The notes beneath the pieces were generated by a model that was not told the origin of the DNA, did not search any database, and saw only the letters and a program-made list of their open reading frames with translations. Positions 28,061-37,911 of a DNA stretch of 64,000 nt are shown here, piece after piece. Numbering within the stretch: the first letter of the stretch is position 1; each line of letters starts with the position of its first letter. The stretch is from the NCBI RefSeq assembly GCF_002980575.1, contig NZ_PVBS01000002.1, positions 372,001 to 436,000 on the forward strand. Direction: 5' to 3'. The position numbers and the translations under genes were made by a program. The stretch is from Sphingobacterium gobiense. Its GTDB lineage: Bacteria > Bacteroidota > Bacteroidia > Sphingobacteriales > Sphingobacteriaceae.

Positions 28061-28876
28061 ATGAAAAAGACAAGCATTTTTATAGCGTTAGCGTCTCTTT
28101 TCTTTTTGGCATCCTGCAGTATGTTTGAGCTGGATAATTATCCAGCTCCAGCCGAAACACTGCAAGGTGAGGTGGTTGATGCAGCTACCGGAGAACCGGT
28201 GCTGACGGATCAGGGAAGTGAAGGAATCAGGGTGCGTCTCATAGAAACTAGCTGGGGAGATAACGTTACACCTAATCCAGATTTTTTCTGTAGACCCGAT
28301 GGGACGTTCCAGAATACGAAAGTGTTTAAAGGAAGATATAACGTCCAGGTAGACGGCCCGTTCATTCCCTTATTGCGGGAGGATGAGCGTGGTGTACCAA
28401 TCGCTGATGAAACAAAAGACGTCGATATTGAGGGCGTGACACAGGTTCGGTTCGAAGTGCACCCGTTTCTTAAAGTAGAATGGGTGGATGAGCCTCGGGT
28501 AATCAACGGCAAGGTTCAAGCGAAAGTGCGAGTCAGTAGAGCGGTTTCGGAAGAGGAATTCCGCGAAAAGATAGAGCCCATGGGCGGATACAGCAACAGC
28601 TTTCAAAACGTAACGGACATTCAATTGTTTGTAAGTTATTCTTCTACGGTAGGTTACCGTGCTCGCGACGAACGTTGGTCCAATGAGATTTTATATACAG
28701 GATCATCGTTCAATGGCCTTCTGGGACAGACAGTCACCATCGAGTCAAACGGAACGATCCCCTCTGGGCGTATCGTTTTTATTCGTGCAGCAGCCCGGAT
28801 TAATTACGATACACCGGCTGGGAGCGGGACAAGACGCTGGAATTATACAGATGCAAAAGAGGTATTCGTCAACTAG
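28061..28876 (+). CDS. DUF3823-type lipoprotein of a SusCD operon
   Basis: A 271-residue lipoprotein (lipobox ASCSMFELDNY). It has an N-terminal carboxypeptidase-regulatory-like beta sandwich (LQGEVVDAATGEPV, RVRLIETSW, GTFQNTKVFKGRYNVQVDGPF) and a C-terminal Ig-like part, matching the DUF3823 layout. DUF3823 genes regularly follow susD in Bacteroidota PULs, and a surface glycan-binding role is presumed. The gap from SusD is 61 bp. Confidence 0.8.
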   Translation: MKKTSIFIALASLFFLASCSMFELDNYPAPAETLQGEVVDAATGEPVLTDQGSEGIRVRLIETSWGDNVTPNPDFFCRPDGTFQNTKVFKGRYNVQVDGPFIPLLREDERGVPIADETKDVDIEGVTQVRFEVHPFLKVEWVDEPRVINGKVQAKVRVSRAVSEEEFREKIEPMGGYSNSFQNVTDIQLFVSYSSTVGYRARDERWSNEILYTGSSFNGLLGQTVTIESNGTIPSGRIVFIRAAARINYDTPAGSGTRRWNYTDAKEVFVN

Positions 28877-28905
28877 CAACAAATGATCAGTTAAGCAATT
28901 TATAA

Positions 28906-31086
28906 ATGATATATTGGAAAGTACGCATAGGAGCGGGTTGCTTGCTTGCATTTAGCACACCTGTCATTGCCCAAAAAACAGCAGAACAGACCAAAACGAC
29001 ATTTCAGACCTCCCGGGAATGGCGCCCAACCATCGATAACCGTGCCGATGCGGTCATGGTTTACGGCGTAGGTGGAAATCCATCGGATAAACACAAGCGC
29101 GTGCCGTTCGAAGAGCGGGTCAAATCTTGGAAGGACAGAGGATATACTATCCATTTCATGACAGGTATTGCTTGGGGCGAATATCAGGATTATTTCACCG
29201 GTCAGTGGGACGGAGAATGGCATCTGGACGAAGGACAGGTAACCCAGGCTCAAGATACGATTTGGCATGGACATATGGTCCCCTATATTGTACCCACAGA
29301 TAATTTTCTGAAATACCTGAAGGAAAGACATGTGAAGCCCGTCATTGATGCTGGAATCGATGCCATATTTATGGAGGAGCCTGAATTCTGGGCACGGGCA
29401 GGCTACAGTGAATCGTTCAAGCGGGAATGGAAGAAATATTATGGCTTTGATTGGCGTCCACAACACGAATCTCCAGAGAACACCTATCTTTCTAATAAAC
29501 TCAAGTATCACCTCTATTATAAGGCGCTGAACGAGATATTTACTTTTGCCAAAGAATACGGTAAATCCAAAGATATGGATGTGAAATGTTACGTGCCTAC
29601 ACACTCGCTCGTCAACTACGCCCAATGGATGATCGTCTCGCCGGAAGCTAGTTTGGCCTCCCTGCCCGTTGTGGACGGTTATATTGCTCAGGTTTGGACA
29701 GGTACCTCACGTGAGCCGAACTATTTTAACGGAAAGGAAAAAGAACGTGTTTTCGAGACGGCATACCTCGAGTATGGATCGATGGAATCGATGACGGCGC
29801 CAACCGGTAGGAAGATGTTCTTTCTGACAGACCCCATTGAGGATCGTGCCAAGGATTGGGTAGATTATAAAACCAATTACCAAGCGACTTTTGTTGCGCA
29901 ATTGCTCTATCCAAACATTGCCGACTATGAGGTAATGCCTTGGCCCGAACGAATTTACGAAGGGTTATACCGGACAAGTCCGACCAGTGATCAGAAGGAA
30001 CGTATCCCACGTCATTATTCCACGCAGATGCAGGTCATGATCAATTCATTGAATCAGATGCCATTGAGCGAGCATAAACTTTCCGGCAGCGAAGGTATCT
30101 CGGTGCTGATGGCCAACTCCTTAATGTTTCAACGCTTTCCGACACATGCCGGCTACGATGACCCCCAGCTGGCTAATTTCTATGGCCTTGCTCTTCCTTT
30201 CCTCAAGCGCGGTGTGCCGGTAAAGACGGTACATATTGAAAATCTAGGATATAAAAAGGCGCTCGCGGATACCAAAGTGTTGCTCATGACCTATGCCAAT
30301 ATGAAACCGCTGGATCCCGTAGCACATGAGCATTTGGCGGCATGGGTGCATGCCGGAGGGCAGCTTGTCTACAGCGGTACCGACCGCGATCCATTCCAGA
30401 ACGTTCAGGAATGGTGGAATACCAAAGGGAATACTTATTGGACGCCTTCGGCGCATCTTTTCGAAAAGATGAGCATAGACCCCGGAGCTGGGGAAGGTCT
30501 TTATACCTATGGCAAGGGATCGGTACAGGTTATCCGTAAGGATCCGAAAGCGTACGCCATGCGAGCCAACGCCAGTGGAGATCTGATTCGTGCCGTACAG
30601 GAGCGCTACCGAGCTGCGGGAGGAACGTTGGCTTTTAAAAATAATTTCTACCTGCAGCGGGGGCCATTCGAACTAGTGGCAGTAATGGATGAAAGTGTCA
30701 GCGAAGGAAACTACACCATCAACGGCACGCTAATCGACTTGTTCGATCCTAAGCTTCCGGTATATGCGACCCGTACGATCGCTCCCGGCGAACAGGGATA
30801 CTTTATGAACGTAGATCTCGTTAAGAATAAAGAACAGCCGCAGGTATTGGCCGCTGCCTACCGCACCTATGAGGAGGTGACCACCAAAAATAGTTATTCT
30901 TATGTGGCGAAAAGCCCTATAGAAACAACGGGCATTTCAAGAGTGCTGCTTCCGCGGCAACCGCAGAGCGTAAAGGTCAACGGACAGGAGGTCTTTAATC
31001 TACAGGACTGGGATAATAAATCGAGAACCTACCTTTTAGGGTTTGAAAACGATCCCGATGGTGTAAAAGTGGCGTTTGGATGGTAA
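28906..31086 (+). CDS. Putative glycoside hydrolase, GH42/GH164-like architecture, specificity unknown
   Basis: A 726-residue exported protein (signal peptide cleaved near VIAQ). The first ~430 residues read as a TIM-barrel hydrolase: FMTGIAWGEYQ, a glutamate-rich FMEEPEFW strand end (E157, E158, E160) and FETAYLEYGSMES (E289, E294), which could supply the acid/base and nucleophile of a clan GH-A enzyme. Residues ~390-560 (ISVLMANSLMFQRFP, GVPVKTVHIENL, KVLLMTYANMKPLDPVAHEHLAAWVHAGGQLVYSG) resemble the GATase-like trimerisation domain of GH42. A beta-rich tail ends the protein. GH164 beta-mannosidases share this plan, so that family is my best guess. It sits between the DUF3823 gene and GH92. 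Confidence 0.6.
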   Translation: MIYWKVRIGAGCLLAFSTPVIAQKTAEQTKTTFQTSREWRPTIDNRADAVMVYGVGGNPSDKHKRVPFEERVKSWKDRGYTIHFMTGIAWGEYQDYFTGQWDGEWHLDEGQVTQAQDTIWHGHMVPYIVPTDNFLKYLKERHVKPVIDAGIDAIFMEEPEFWARAGYSESFKREWKKYYGFDWRPQHESPENTYLSNKLKYHLYYKALNEIFTFAKEYGKSKDMDVKCYVPTHSLVNYAQWMIVSPEASLASLPVVDGYIAQVWTGTSREPNYFNGKEKERVFETAYLEYGSMESMTAPTGRKMFFLTDPIEDRAKDWVDYKTNYQATFVAQLLYPNIADYEVMPWPERIYEGLYRTSPTSDQKERIPRHYSTQMQVMINSLNQMPLSEHKLSGSEGISVLMANSLMFQRFPTHAGYDDPQLANFYGLALPFLKRGVPVKTVHIENLGYKKALADTKVLLMTYANMKPLDPVAHEHLAAWVHAGGQLVYSGTDRDPFQNVQEWWNTKGNTYWTPSAHLFEKMSIDPGAGEGLYTYGKGSVQVIRKDPKAYAMRANASGDLIRAVQERYRAAGGTLAFKNNFYLQRGPFELVAVMDESVSEGNYTINGTLIDLFDPKLPVYATRTIAPGEQGYFMNVDLVKNKEQPQVLAAAYRTYEEVTTKNSYSYVAKSPIETTGISRVLLPRQPQSVKVNGQEVFNLQDWDNKSRTYLLGFENDPDGVKVAFGW

Positions 31087-31146
31087 GATGCAAGGCATTT
31101 ATAAGTGTTAAATAATATAAATAATAGACGAATAGTTATATAAAAT

Positions 31147-33444
31147 ATGAAGCAAACTTTTTTTTCCCTGTTAACGCTGTTGTGTATGGCGTGTATGCAA
31201 AAAGCTGTCGCGCAGTCAGCTGAACTGGTAGATTACGTAAACCCATTAGTAGGTACCTTATCTAAGTATGAACTTTCAACAGGGAATACCTATCCAGCTA
31301 TCGCCCGACCGTGGGGCATGAATTTCTGGACTCCGCAGACAGGTAATATGGGAGATGGATGGATCTACACGTATACGGCAGACAAGATTAAGGGTTTTAA
31401 ACAAACACATCAACCTAGTCCATGGAACAACGATTACGGACAGTTTTCGTTGATGCCTATAACGGGGCAGCCGGTATTTGATCAGGAGGATCGGGCCAGT
31501 TGGTTTTCACATAAGACAGAAATTGCAAAACCTTACTATTATAGTGTATTTCTTGCAGATCACGACGTTACAACAGAATTCAGTCCATCGCAACGGGCCG
31601 TCGTCTTCAAGTTTACCTTTCCAAAGACCGACAGTGCATATATTGTCATCGACGCTTTTGACAAAGGCTCTTTTGTCAAGCTTATACCAGAAGAAAATAA
31701 GATTATCGGGTATAATACCCGAAATAGTGGGGGAACACCAGAAAATTTTAAGAACTATTTTATTATTGAATTTGATCAGCCGATGAACAGCCATTTTATG
31801 GTGAACAACGGAAAAATGAAAGCCGAAGGCTTGGAAGTCACGACGGATCATGCAGGAGCAATTGTCGGCTTCAAAGGATTAAAAAGAGGACAGCAGATAA
31901 CAGCCCGCGTGGCTTCTTCGTTTATCAGTTTTGAGCAAGCGTCACTGAATTTGAACGAAGTGCGTGGCAAGTCGTTGGAAGAGGTCGCCGATGAAGGACG
32001 TAATGAATGGAACAAGGTGCTTGGGCGTGTTCACATTAAAGATAATAATATTGACCGCTTGCGTACCTTTTATTCCTGTTTATACCGTTCTACACTCTTT
32101 CCTCGGGATCTATCGGAAATAGATGCAGCAGGAAACCGGATGCATTATAGCCCCTATAACGGACAAGTGTTACCTGGCGAGATGTTTACAGATACGGGTT
32201 TTTGGGACACATTCCGCAGCCTGTTTCCGTTATTGAACCTGTTGTACCCTTCGATGAACGACCGCATGCAGGAAGGTCTTGTCAATGCCTACAAAGAAAG
32301 TGGTTTTTTGCCGGAGTGGGCGTCTCCCGGACATCGAGCATCCATGATCGGAAATAATTCAGCTTCTATAGTCGCAGATGCGTATCTCACCGGACGAAAA
32401 GGTTACGATCCTTTGATCTTATGGGAAGCGGTGCAATGGGGAGCGAACAACGTGCACCCAAAGAATACCTCTACCGGCCGGTATGGACATGAACTCTATA
32501 ACACATTGGGATACATACCGGCAGATGCGGGTATTTCACAGAATGCGGCCCGAACATTAGAATATGCATACAACGATTGGTGCATATATCAGTTCGGCAA
32601 GGCTTTGGGGCGACCAGCTGAGGAAATAGATATATACGCCAAAAGAGCCCTGAACTACAAGAACCTCTATGATCCTTCAACAAAGCTTATGCGCGGAAAG
32701 AATAAAAATGGATCGTTTATTGCGAAATTCGATCCAAGCGCCTGGTCTGAGGAATTTACTGAAGGTAATTCATGGCACTGGAGCTTCTGTGTATTTCATG
32801 ATCCACAAGGGTTGATCGACTTAATGGGAGGCAATGAAGCCTTTACCGGCATGTTAGATACTGTCTTTCTGGTTCCTAGTCTGGAGGGGATGACAAGCCG
32901 AGGCATGATTCATGAAATGCGGGAAATGCAGATCATGAATATGGGCCAATATGCACATGGTAACCAACCTATACAACATATGCCCTATCTTTACAGTTAT
33001 GCTGCTTCTCCGTGGAAAGCACAGTATTGGGTGCGGGAGATTATGGATAAACTCTACTCCGCGGCTCCTGACGGCTACTGCGGAGACGAGGACAACGGGC
33101 AGACGTCAGCCTGGTATGTTTTTTCATCAATGGGATTTTATCCCGTCGCGCCGGGATCGGGTGAATATGTGTTGGGATCACCACAATTTGACGAAGTAAC
33201 ACTACAGCTGGAGAATGGAAAAAAGGTCGTTATTTCGGCGAGCAACCAATCAAAAGAAAATGTATACGTTGATCAGCTGCGTGTAAACGGCAAGAACTAT
33301 ACACACAATTTCTTGCGTATCGCCGATTTATATAAAGGTGCTCAGCTAAAATTCAGCATGTCGGGACAACCCAATCTATCCCGAGGTATAGCAAATGAAG
33401 ATAAGCCGTATTCGTTTTCTGACGAATTAGCGGATAAAGAGTAA
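31147..33444 (+). CDS. GH92 exo-alpha-mannosidase-family enzyme with a substituted catalytic acid
   Basis: A 765-residue exported protein with the GH92 start VDYVNPLVGT. The (alpha/alpha)6 domain has DTGFWDTFRSLFPLLNLL and the conserved GDEDNGQTSAWYVFSSMGFYPV, whose aspartates D647 and D649 supply the base. The usual GNEPSH motif, which carries the general acid, reads GNQPIQH here, so the expected Glu is Gln607. A GH92 that cleaves Man-alpha-1-phosphate linkages is known to carry Gln at this site, since a phosphate leaving group needs no proton. This member may therefore act on phosphomannan, or have altered activity. GH92 is calcium-dependent. The gene lies mid-operon in the mannan PUL. Confidence 0.9.
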   Translation: MKQTFFSLLTLLCMACMQKAVAQSAELVDYVNPLVGTLSKYELSTGNTYPAIARPWGMNFWTPQTGNMGDGWIYTYTADKIKGFKQTHQPSPWNNDYGQFSLMPITGQPVFDQEDRASWFSHKTEIAKPYYYSVFLADHDVTTEFSPSQRAVVFKFTFPKTDSAYIVIDAFDKGSFVKLIPEENKIIGYNTRNSGGTPENFKNYFIIEFDQPMNSHFMVNNGKMKAEGLEVTTDHAGAIVGFKGLKRGQQITARVASSFISFEQASLNLNEVRGKSLEEVADEGRNEWNKVLGRVHIKDNNIDRLRTFYSCLYRSTLFPRDLSEIDAAGNRMHYSPYNGQVLPGEMFTDTGFWDTFRSLFPLLNLLYPSMNDRMQEGLVNAYKESGFLPEWASPGHRASMIGNNSASIVADAYLTGRKGYDPLILWEAVQWGANNVHPKNTSTGRYGHELYNTLGYIPADAGISQNAARTLEYAYNDWCIYQFGKALGRPAEEIDIYAKRALNYKNLYDPSTKLMRGKNKNGSFIAKFDPSAWSEEFTEGNSWHWSFCVFHDPQGLIDLMGGNEAFTGMLDTVFLVPSLEGMTSRGMIHEMREMQIMNMGQYAHGNQPIQHMPYLYSYAASPWKAQYWVREIMDKLYSAAPDGYCGDEDNGQTSAWYVFSSMGFYPVAPGSGEYVLGSPQFDEVTLQLENGKKVVISASNQSKENVYVDQLRVNGKNYTHNFLRIADLYKGAQLKFSMSGQPNLSRGIANEDKPYSFSDELADKE

Positions 33445-33467
33445 AATTGTAAACCAAATAGAATAGT

Positions 33468-35939
33468 ATGATAGGAGTTCGAAACTTTATAAAAAATGGA
33501 AAACACTTTGGCATAGGGCTATTTGTTTTCGTCTTATGTATATTAACAACCTACGGACAGGTTAACCATGCTCGGAAGGCTCCTGCTTATCCGTTGATTA
33601 CACATAATCCGAATTTCAGTATCTGGTCGACTAGTGACCTCCTGACAGATAAAGTCACGGAGCACTGGACCGGTGCAGCACATGGTTTGACTGGCTATCT
33701 TGAAGTCGACGGTACGCTGTACCGTTTCATGGGCAAGGAGAAGCACCGTTACACATCGATAATAGCAGCGGACGATAAGGCCACTATTCGATATGTAGAG
33801 CAGCCGCAAAACGAAGCTTGGCAATTGCTGGACTTTGAAGATTCAGATTGGAAAGACGGGGTATTGCCTATATCCGATGATAAATCAGTAGCGGGTACAT
33901 TTTGGTCTTCCGATAATATCTGGGTACGGCGGGAGTTCTCACTGGATAACATAAATGACAACGAGCCGCTATTCCTTAAATTACATCATGATGATAACAT
34001 CGAAGTGTATCTAAACGGAACGCTTGTGTTTAAAAGAGACGGTTGGAACCATCGTTTCGATTATTTCGATATTTCGTCTAAAGCGAAAGGGCTTCTACGC
34101 AAAGGACAAAATGTGCTTGCGATTCACCTGAAAAATACGGCAGGAGGTCGTTTTCTAGATTTTGATTTAGTAAACAGTATGCCATCTGATAAGGCGAAGG
34201 TAGCCATTGCGAAACAAACATCAGTAGCGATAGAAGCCACACAAACGGCGTATACGTTTGACGCCGGTGCGGTAGCGCTGAAGGTTACCTTTACTTCGCC
34301 CTTATTGATGGATGATCTTGACCTCCTTGCGCGGCCTGTTTCGTATATTTCTTATGAGGTGACGGCAAAGGATGGAAAGGAACATGATGTTAAGATACAT
34401 CAGGAGGTATCTTCCGATATAGCGGTTTATATGCCCGACCAGCAAGAGGTGGAAGGGCAAGCTTATCAAGACGGAAAGCTCTCCATATTGAAAGTTGGTA
34501 CCGTTGAGCAACCTGTATTACAAAAGGGAGCCGACGATATGCGTATAGATTGGGGGTATTTATATGTCGCTGTTCCACGGGGTAACGATGTTAGACAATT
34601 TTTATCCGGAAGCAATGATCCGAAAAATGAAAATTCATATCAGGGCAAATCGCTTGTGCTGCATACCGAAATTTCTTTAGACGCTGTCGGTTCCGCTCCA
34701 GTGCAGCGTTTCCTAACTATTGGGTATGATGAAATATATGCCATTCAGTATTTCCATACGGATTTACGCCCTTGGTGGAACAGAAATGGCGATCGTTCGT
34801 TTGAATCGCAGTTACACGCTGCGGTGAAGGAATATAAAAAACTAATGCAACGATGTACTGATTTTGATAGTACATTGCGACGTCAGGCAGAACAGGCAGG
34901 AGGTGAAAAATATGCGCATCTTTCTGTGTTAGCCTATCGGCAGAGTATTGCCGCGCATACCTTGGTTGAGAGTCCGAAAAAAGAGGTTTTATGGCTTTCC
35001 AAGGAGAATAACAGTGGAGGATTTATTAATACAGTGGATGTTACCTATCCGTCGTCGCCATTATATTTAATATATAATCCCGTTTTGTTAGAGGGGATGC
35101 TGAATGGTATTTTTTATTTCAGTGAAAGTGGCAAATATCCACACCCTTGGGCCGCGCATGATTTGGGGACCTATCCGTTAGCAAATGGACAGCAGTACGG
35201 AGAGCCAATGCCCGTGGAGGAGTCTGGAAATATGCTTATTATGACGGCTGCAATAGCCCACGCACAGGGAAATGCAGCGTATGCAGAAAAACATTGGACG
35301 GTTTTGACGAAATGGGCAGATTATCTGATAAAAGAAGGATTGGATCCGAAGACACAGCTTTGTACGGACGATTTTGCAGGTCATCTTGCACGCAACGCTA
35401 ACCTTTCTGTGAAAGCCATAATGGGTATAGCAAGCTATGCTAGGCTAGCTGATATGCTAGGTTTGAAGGATGTCGCCTTAAAATATCAAACAATTGCAGA
35501 AGAGATGGTGCCCCAATGGATGAAGTTGGCGGATGCCGGAGACCACTATGCGTTAACGTTTGATGATCCGAACACTTGGAGCCAAAAATACAACCTAATT
35601 TGGGACAAGGTTTTGGATTTCGGTTTATTCCCGAAAGAGGTGATAGAAAAAGAGCTGACTTATTATATTCCGCGCGTGAATCGTTATGGCTTGCCATTAG
35701 ATAGCCGGAAAAACTACACCAAAAATGATTGGATATTGTGGACGGCGACCCTGGCAGACGACCAGCCGACCTTTGAGAAATTCATAGAACCCGTGTTTCG
35801 GCATGCTATAGAAACGCCGTCACGTGTACCGTTGAACGATTTCTATGACACGACGGATGGTATTCGGGAGAATTTTAAGGCGCGTAGTGTCGTCGGAGGT
35901 TTCTATATGAAATTACTGGCGGAAAAATGGGGAAGGTAA
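33468..35939 (+). CDS. DUF4965/DUF5127/DUF1793 (glutaminase A-like) protein with an inserted sandwich domain
   Basis: An 823-residue exported protein. The N-terminus (APAYPLITHNPNFSIWSTSDLLTDKVTEHWTGA) and the C-terminal alpha-rich half (ESGNMLIMTAAIA, FAGHLARNANLSVKAI, DDPNTWSQKYNLIWDKVL, LPLDSRKNYTKNDW) match the DUF4964, DUF5127, DUF4965 and DUF1793 series found in fungal glutaminase A. Residues ~135-225 (WVRREFSLDN, LHHDDNIEVYLNGTLVF, GQNVLAIHLKN) look like a jelly-roll of the GH2 sugar-binding type, inserted near the start. Bacterial members are common in PULs and their real substrate is mostly unknown. The (alpha/alpha)6-like half could equally be a glycosidase. Confidence 0.75.
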   Translation: MIGVRNFIKNGKHFGIGLFVFVLCILTTYGQVNHARKAPAYPLITHNPNFSIWSTSDLLTDKVTEHWTGAAHGLTGYLEVDGTLYRFMGKEKHRYTSIIAADDKATIRYVEQPQNEAWQLLDFEDSDWKDGVLPISDDKSVAGTFWSSDNIWVRREFSLDNINDNEPLFLKLHHDDNIEVYLNGTLVFKRDGWNHRFDYFDISSKAKGLLRKGQNVLAIHLKNTAGGRFLDFDLVNSMPSDKAKVAIAKQTSVAIEATQTAYTFDAGAVALKVTFTSPLLMDDLDLLARPVSYISYEVTAKDGKEHDVKIHQEVSSDIAVYMPDQQEVEGQAYQDGKLSILKVGTVEQPVLQKGADDMRIDWGYLYVAVPRGNDVRQFLSGSNDPKNENSYQGKSLVLHTEISLDAVGSAPVQRFLTIGYDEIYAIQYFHTDLRPWWNRNGDRSFESQLHAAVKEYKKLMQRCTDFDSTLRRQAEQAGGEKYAHLSVLAYRQSIAAHTLVESPKKEVLWLSKENNSGGFINTVDVTYPSSPLYLIYNPVLLEGMLNGIFYFSESGKYPHPWAAHDLGTYPLANGQQYGEPMPVEESGNMLIMTAAIAHAQGNAAYAEKHWTVLTKWADYLIKEGLDPKTQLCTDDFAGHLARNANLSVKAIMGIASYARLADMLGLKDVALKYQTIAEEMVPQWMKLADAGDHYALTFDDPNTWSQKYNLIWDKVLDFGLFPKEVIEKELTYYIPRVNRYGLPLDSRKNYTKNDWILWTATLADDQPTFEKFIEPVFRHAIETPSRVPLNDFYDTTDGIRENFKARSVVGGFYMKLLAEKWGR

Positions 35940-36046
35940 TGGACATTGAGACGATTTGACGCTCTTTTGAATAAAAAGGTCAAGGTTTTGTTTGCTTTAT
36001 ATTGCATTTTTGGGACATAGACCGGGAAATCAAAATAAAAACAATA

Positions 36047-37891
36047 ATGAAGAGACTTTTTGCATTTGCATGCCTAGTTACAACCAGTTGGTTCGCTGTA
36101 CAGGCGCAGGATTGGAAACCAGCAGGAGACAAAATTTTAACTACTTGGGGAGAACAACTGGATCCAAAGAATCCACACCCCGAATATCCCAGACCGCAGT
36201 TGGAGCGTCAGAACAATTGGAAAAGTTTAAACGGGTTATGGAAGTATACCGTGGCGGAAAAATCCGTTTCGGAAAAACCTACATCCTGGGAGGGCGAGAT
36301 ATTGGTTCCTTTTGCAATCGAATCCGCCTTATCCGGTGTGGGAAAAGAAGTTGGGAAAGACAAAGCTTTGTGGTATAGCAGAACGATATCGGTACCCAAA
36401 ACACTTCGCAAAGGACGCACCCTATTGCATTTTGGCGCAGTAGACTGGCAATGCGACGTCTATGTGAACGGGCAACATATCGGTCAGCACGAGGGTGGTT
36501 TCGATTCATTCTCTTTTGATATTACAACGGTGTTGAAAAAAGGGGCAGATCAAGAAATTGTCGTACGTGTTTGGGATCCTACAAGTGATGGACCTCAGCC
36601 ACGTGGCAAGCAAATTAACAACCCACATGGAATCTGGTATACGCCAGTAACGGGGATATGGCAGACGGTTTGGTTAGAAAGTGTGCCAGACAGCTATATT
36701 GTCAACACAAAGCAAACCCCTAACGTAGAGACATCTACGTTGACGGTATCTGCAAATGTTGACGGTGCACAAGCAGGCGACCAATTAGTTTTAGAAGCTT
36801 ACGATGGCACACAAAAGATTGCAGATGCTTCTGTTGCTGTAGGTTCGGAAGCTAAACTGAAGGTATCGAATCCGACACTGTGGAGTCCGGATAATCCAAA
36901 ATTATACGACCTAGTTGTCAAAGTTGTGCGCAAAGGAAAAGTGGTCGATGAAGCCAGGAGTTATTTTGCGATGCGTAAAATAAGCATGGAAAAAGGTAGC
37001 GATGGTATTCAGCGCATGTATTTGAATGACGAATTTGTATTCCATTATGGTCCATTGGACCAGGGCTGGTGGCCAGACGGTCTACACACAGCGCCTAGTG
37101 ATGACGCATTGAAATTTGATGTAATCAAAACGAAGGAAATGGGCTTTAACATGATCCGTAAACACATCAAAGTGGAGCCAGCGCGCTGGTATCGTCACTG
37201 TGACAGCGTTGGCATTTTGGTGTGGCAAGATATGCCGAGTGGTGATCTTGGCGGAAATAACTGGGACATGCAACCGGGCAAAATTTCTAACGGCGTTCAT
37301 GATAAGGATCGTGCTCCTGAATCCGAAGCAATCTATAGAAAGGAGTGGAAGGAGATTATGGACGAACTGCACAATTTTCCGAGTATCGTTGTGTGGGTTC
37401 CCTTCAATGAAGCATGGGGTCAGTTTAAAACCAAAGAAATTACGGAATGGACAATGGACTATGATCCATCACGCTTAGTGAATAGTGCCAGTGGAGGTAA
37501 TTTCGCTTATATCGGACATATATTGGATATCCATAACTACCCCGGCGCGGCTATGCCTGATCCGAATCTTTTTGGCGACAAATTTGTATTGGCTTTGGGC
37601 GAATTTGGAGGCTTAGGATTACCGGTGGAAGGTCATACATGGCAAGAGAAAGATAATTGGGGTTACCAATCTTTCAAGAATAAAGAAGAACTTAAGGATC
37701 GTTATCAAGAACTGGTAAACGATTTAAATGAGCTGATCAAGCGAGGTTTATCCGCAGGTGTTTACACGCAAACAACAGACGTAGAGGTAGAAACCAATGG
37801 TTTAATGACGTATGATCGGAAAGTGATCAAGATTCCTGAACAAGAGTTAAAGGAAATGCACAACAAGTTATATCAACATGTTGTCCAGTAG
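36047..37891 (+). CDS. GH2-family glycoside hydrolase
   Basis: A 614-residue exported enzyme with the GH2 order: sugar-binding jelly roll (~60-220, with LLHFGAVDWQCDVYVNGQ and HEGGFDSFSFDIT), an Ig-like domain (~225-310) and a TIM barrel. The acid/base is in VPFNEAWGQF (E455) and the nucleophile in ALGEFGG (E519). The ATG at 36047 gives a good signal peptide (AVQAQD); an ATG 45 bp upstream does not. GH2 includes beta-galactosidases, beta-mannosidases and beta-glucuronidases, and the sequence alone does not say which. A 107-bp gap before it and a 20-bp gap after it suggest a start of a sub-operon with the two sulfatases. Confidence 0.9.
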   Translation: MKRLFAFACLVTTSWFAVQAQDWKPAGDKILTTWGEQLDPKNPHPEYPRPQLERQNNWKSLNGLWKYTVAEKSVSEKPTSWEGEILVPFAIESALSGVGKEVGKDKALWYSRTISVPKTLRKGRTLLHFGAVDWQCDVYVNGQHIGQHEGGFDSFSFDITTVLKKGADQEIVVRVWDPTSDGPQPRGKQINNPHGIWYTPVTGIWQTVWLESVPDSYIVNTKQTPNVETSTLTVSANVDGAQAGDQLVLEAYDGTQKIADASVAVGSEAKLKVSNPTLWSPDNPKLYDLVVKVVRKGKVVDEARSYFAMRKISMEKGSDGIQRMYLNDEFVFHYGPLDQGWWPDGLHTAPSDDALKFDVIKTKEMGFNMIRKHIKVEPARWYRHCDSVGILVWQDMPSGDLGGNNWDMQPGKISNGVHDKDRAPESEAIYRKEWKEIMDELHNFPSIVVWVPFNEAWGQFKTKEITEWTMDYDPSRLVNSASGGNFAYIGHILDIHNYPGAAMPDPNLFGDKFVLALGEFGGLGLPVEGHTWQEKDNWGYQSFKNKEELKDRYQELVNDLNELIKRGLSAGVYTQTTDVEVETNGLMTYDRKVIKIPEQELKEMHNKLYQHVVQ

Positions 37892-37911
37892 TAAGGTGTC
37901 AAAGTAACCCT

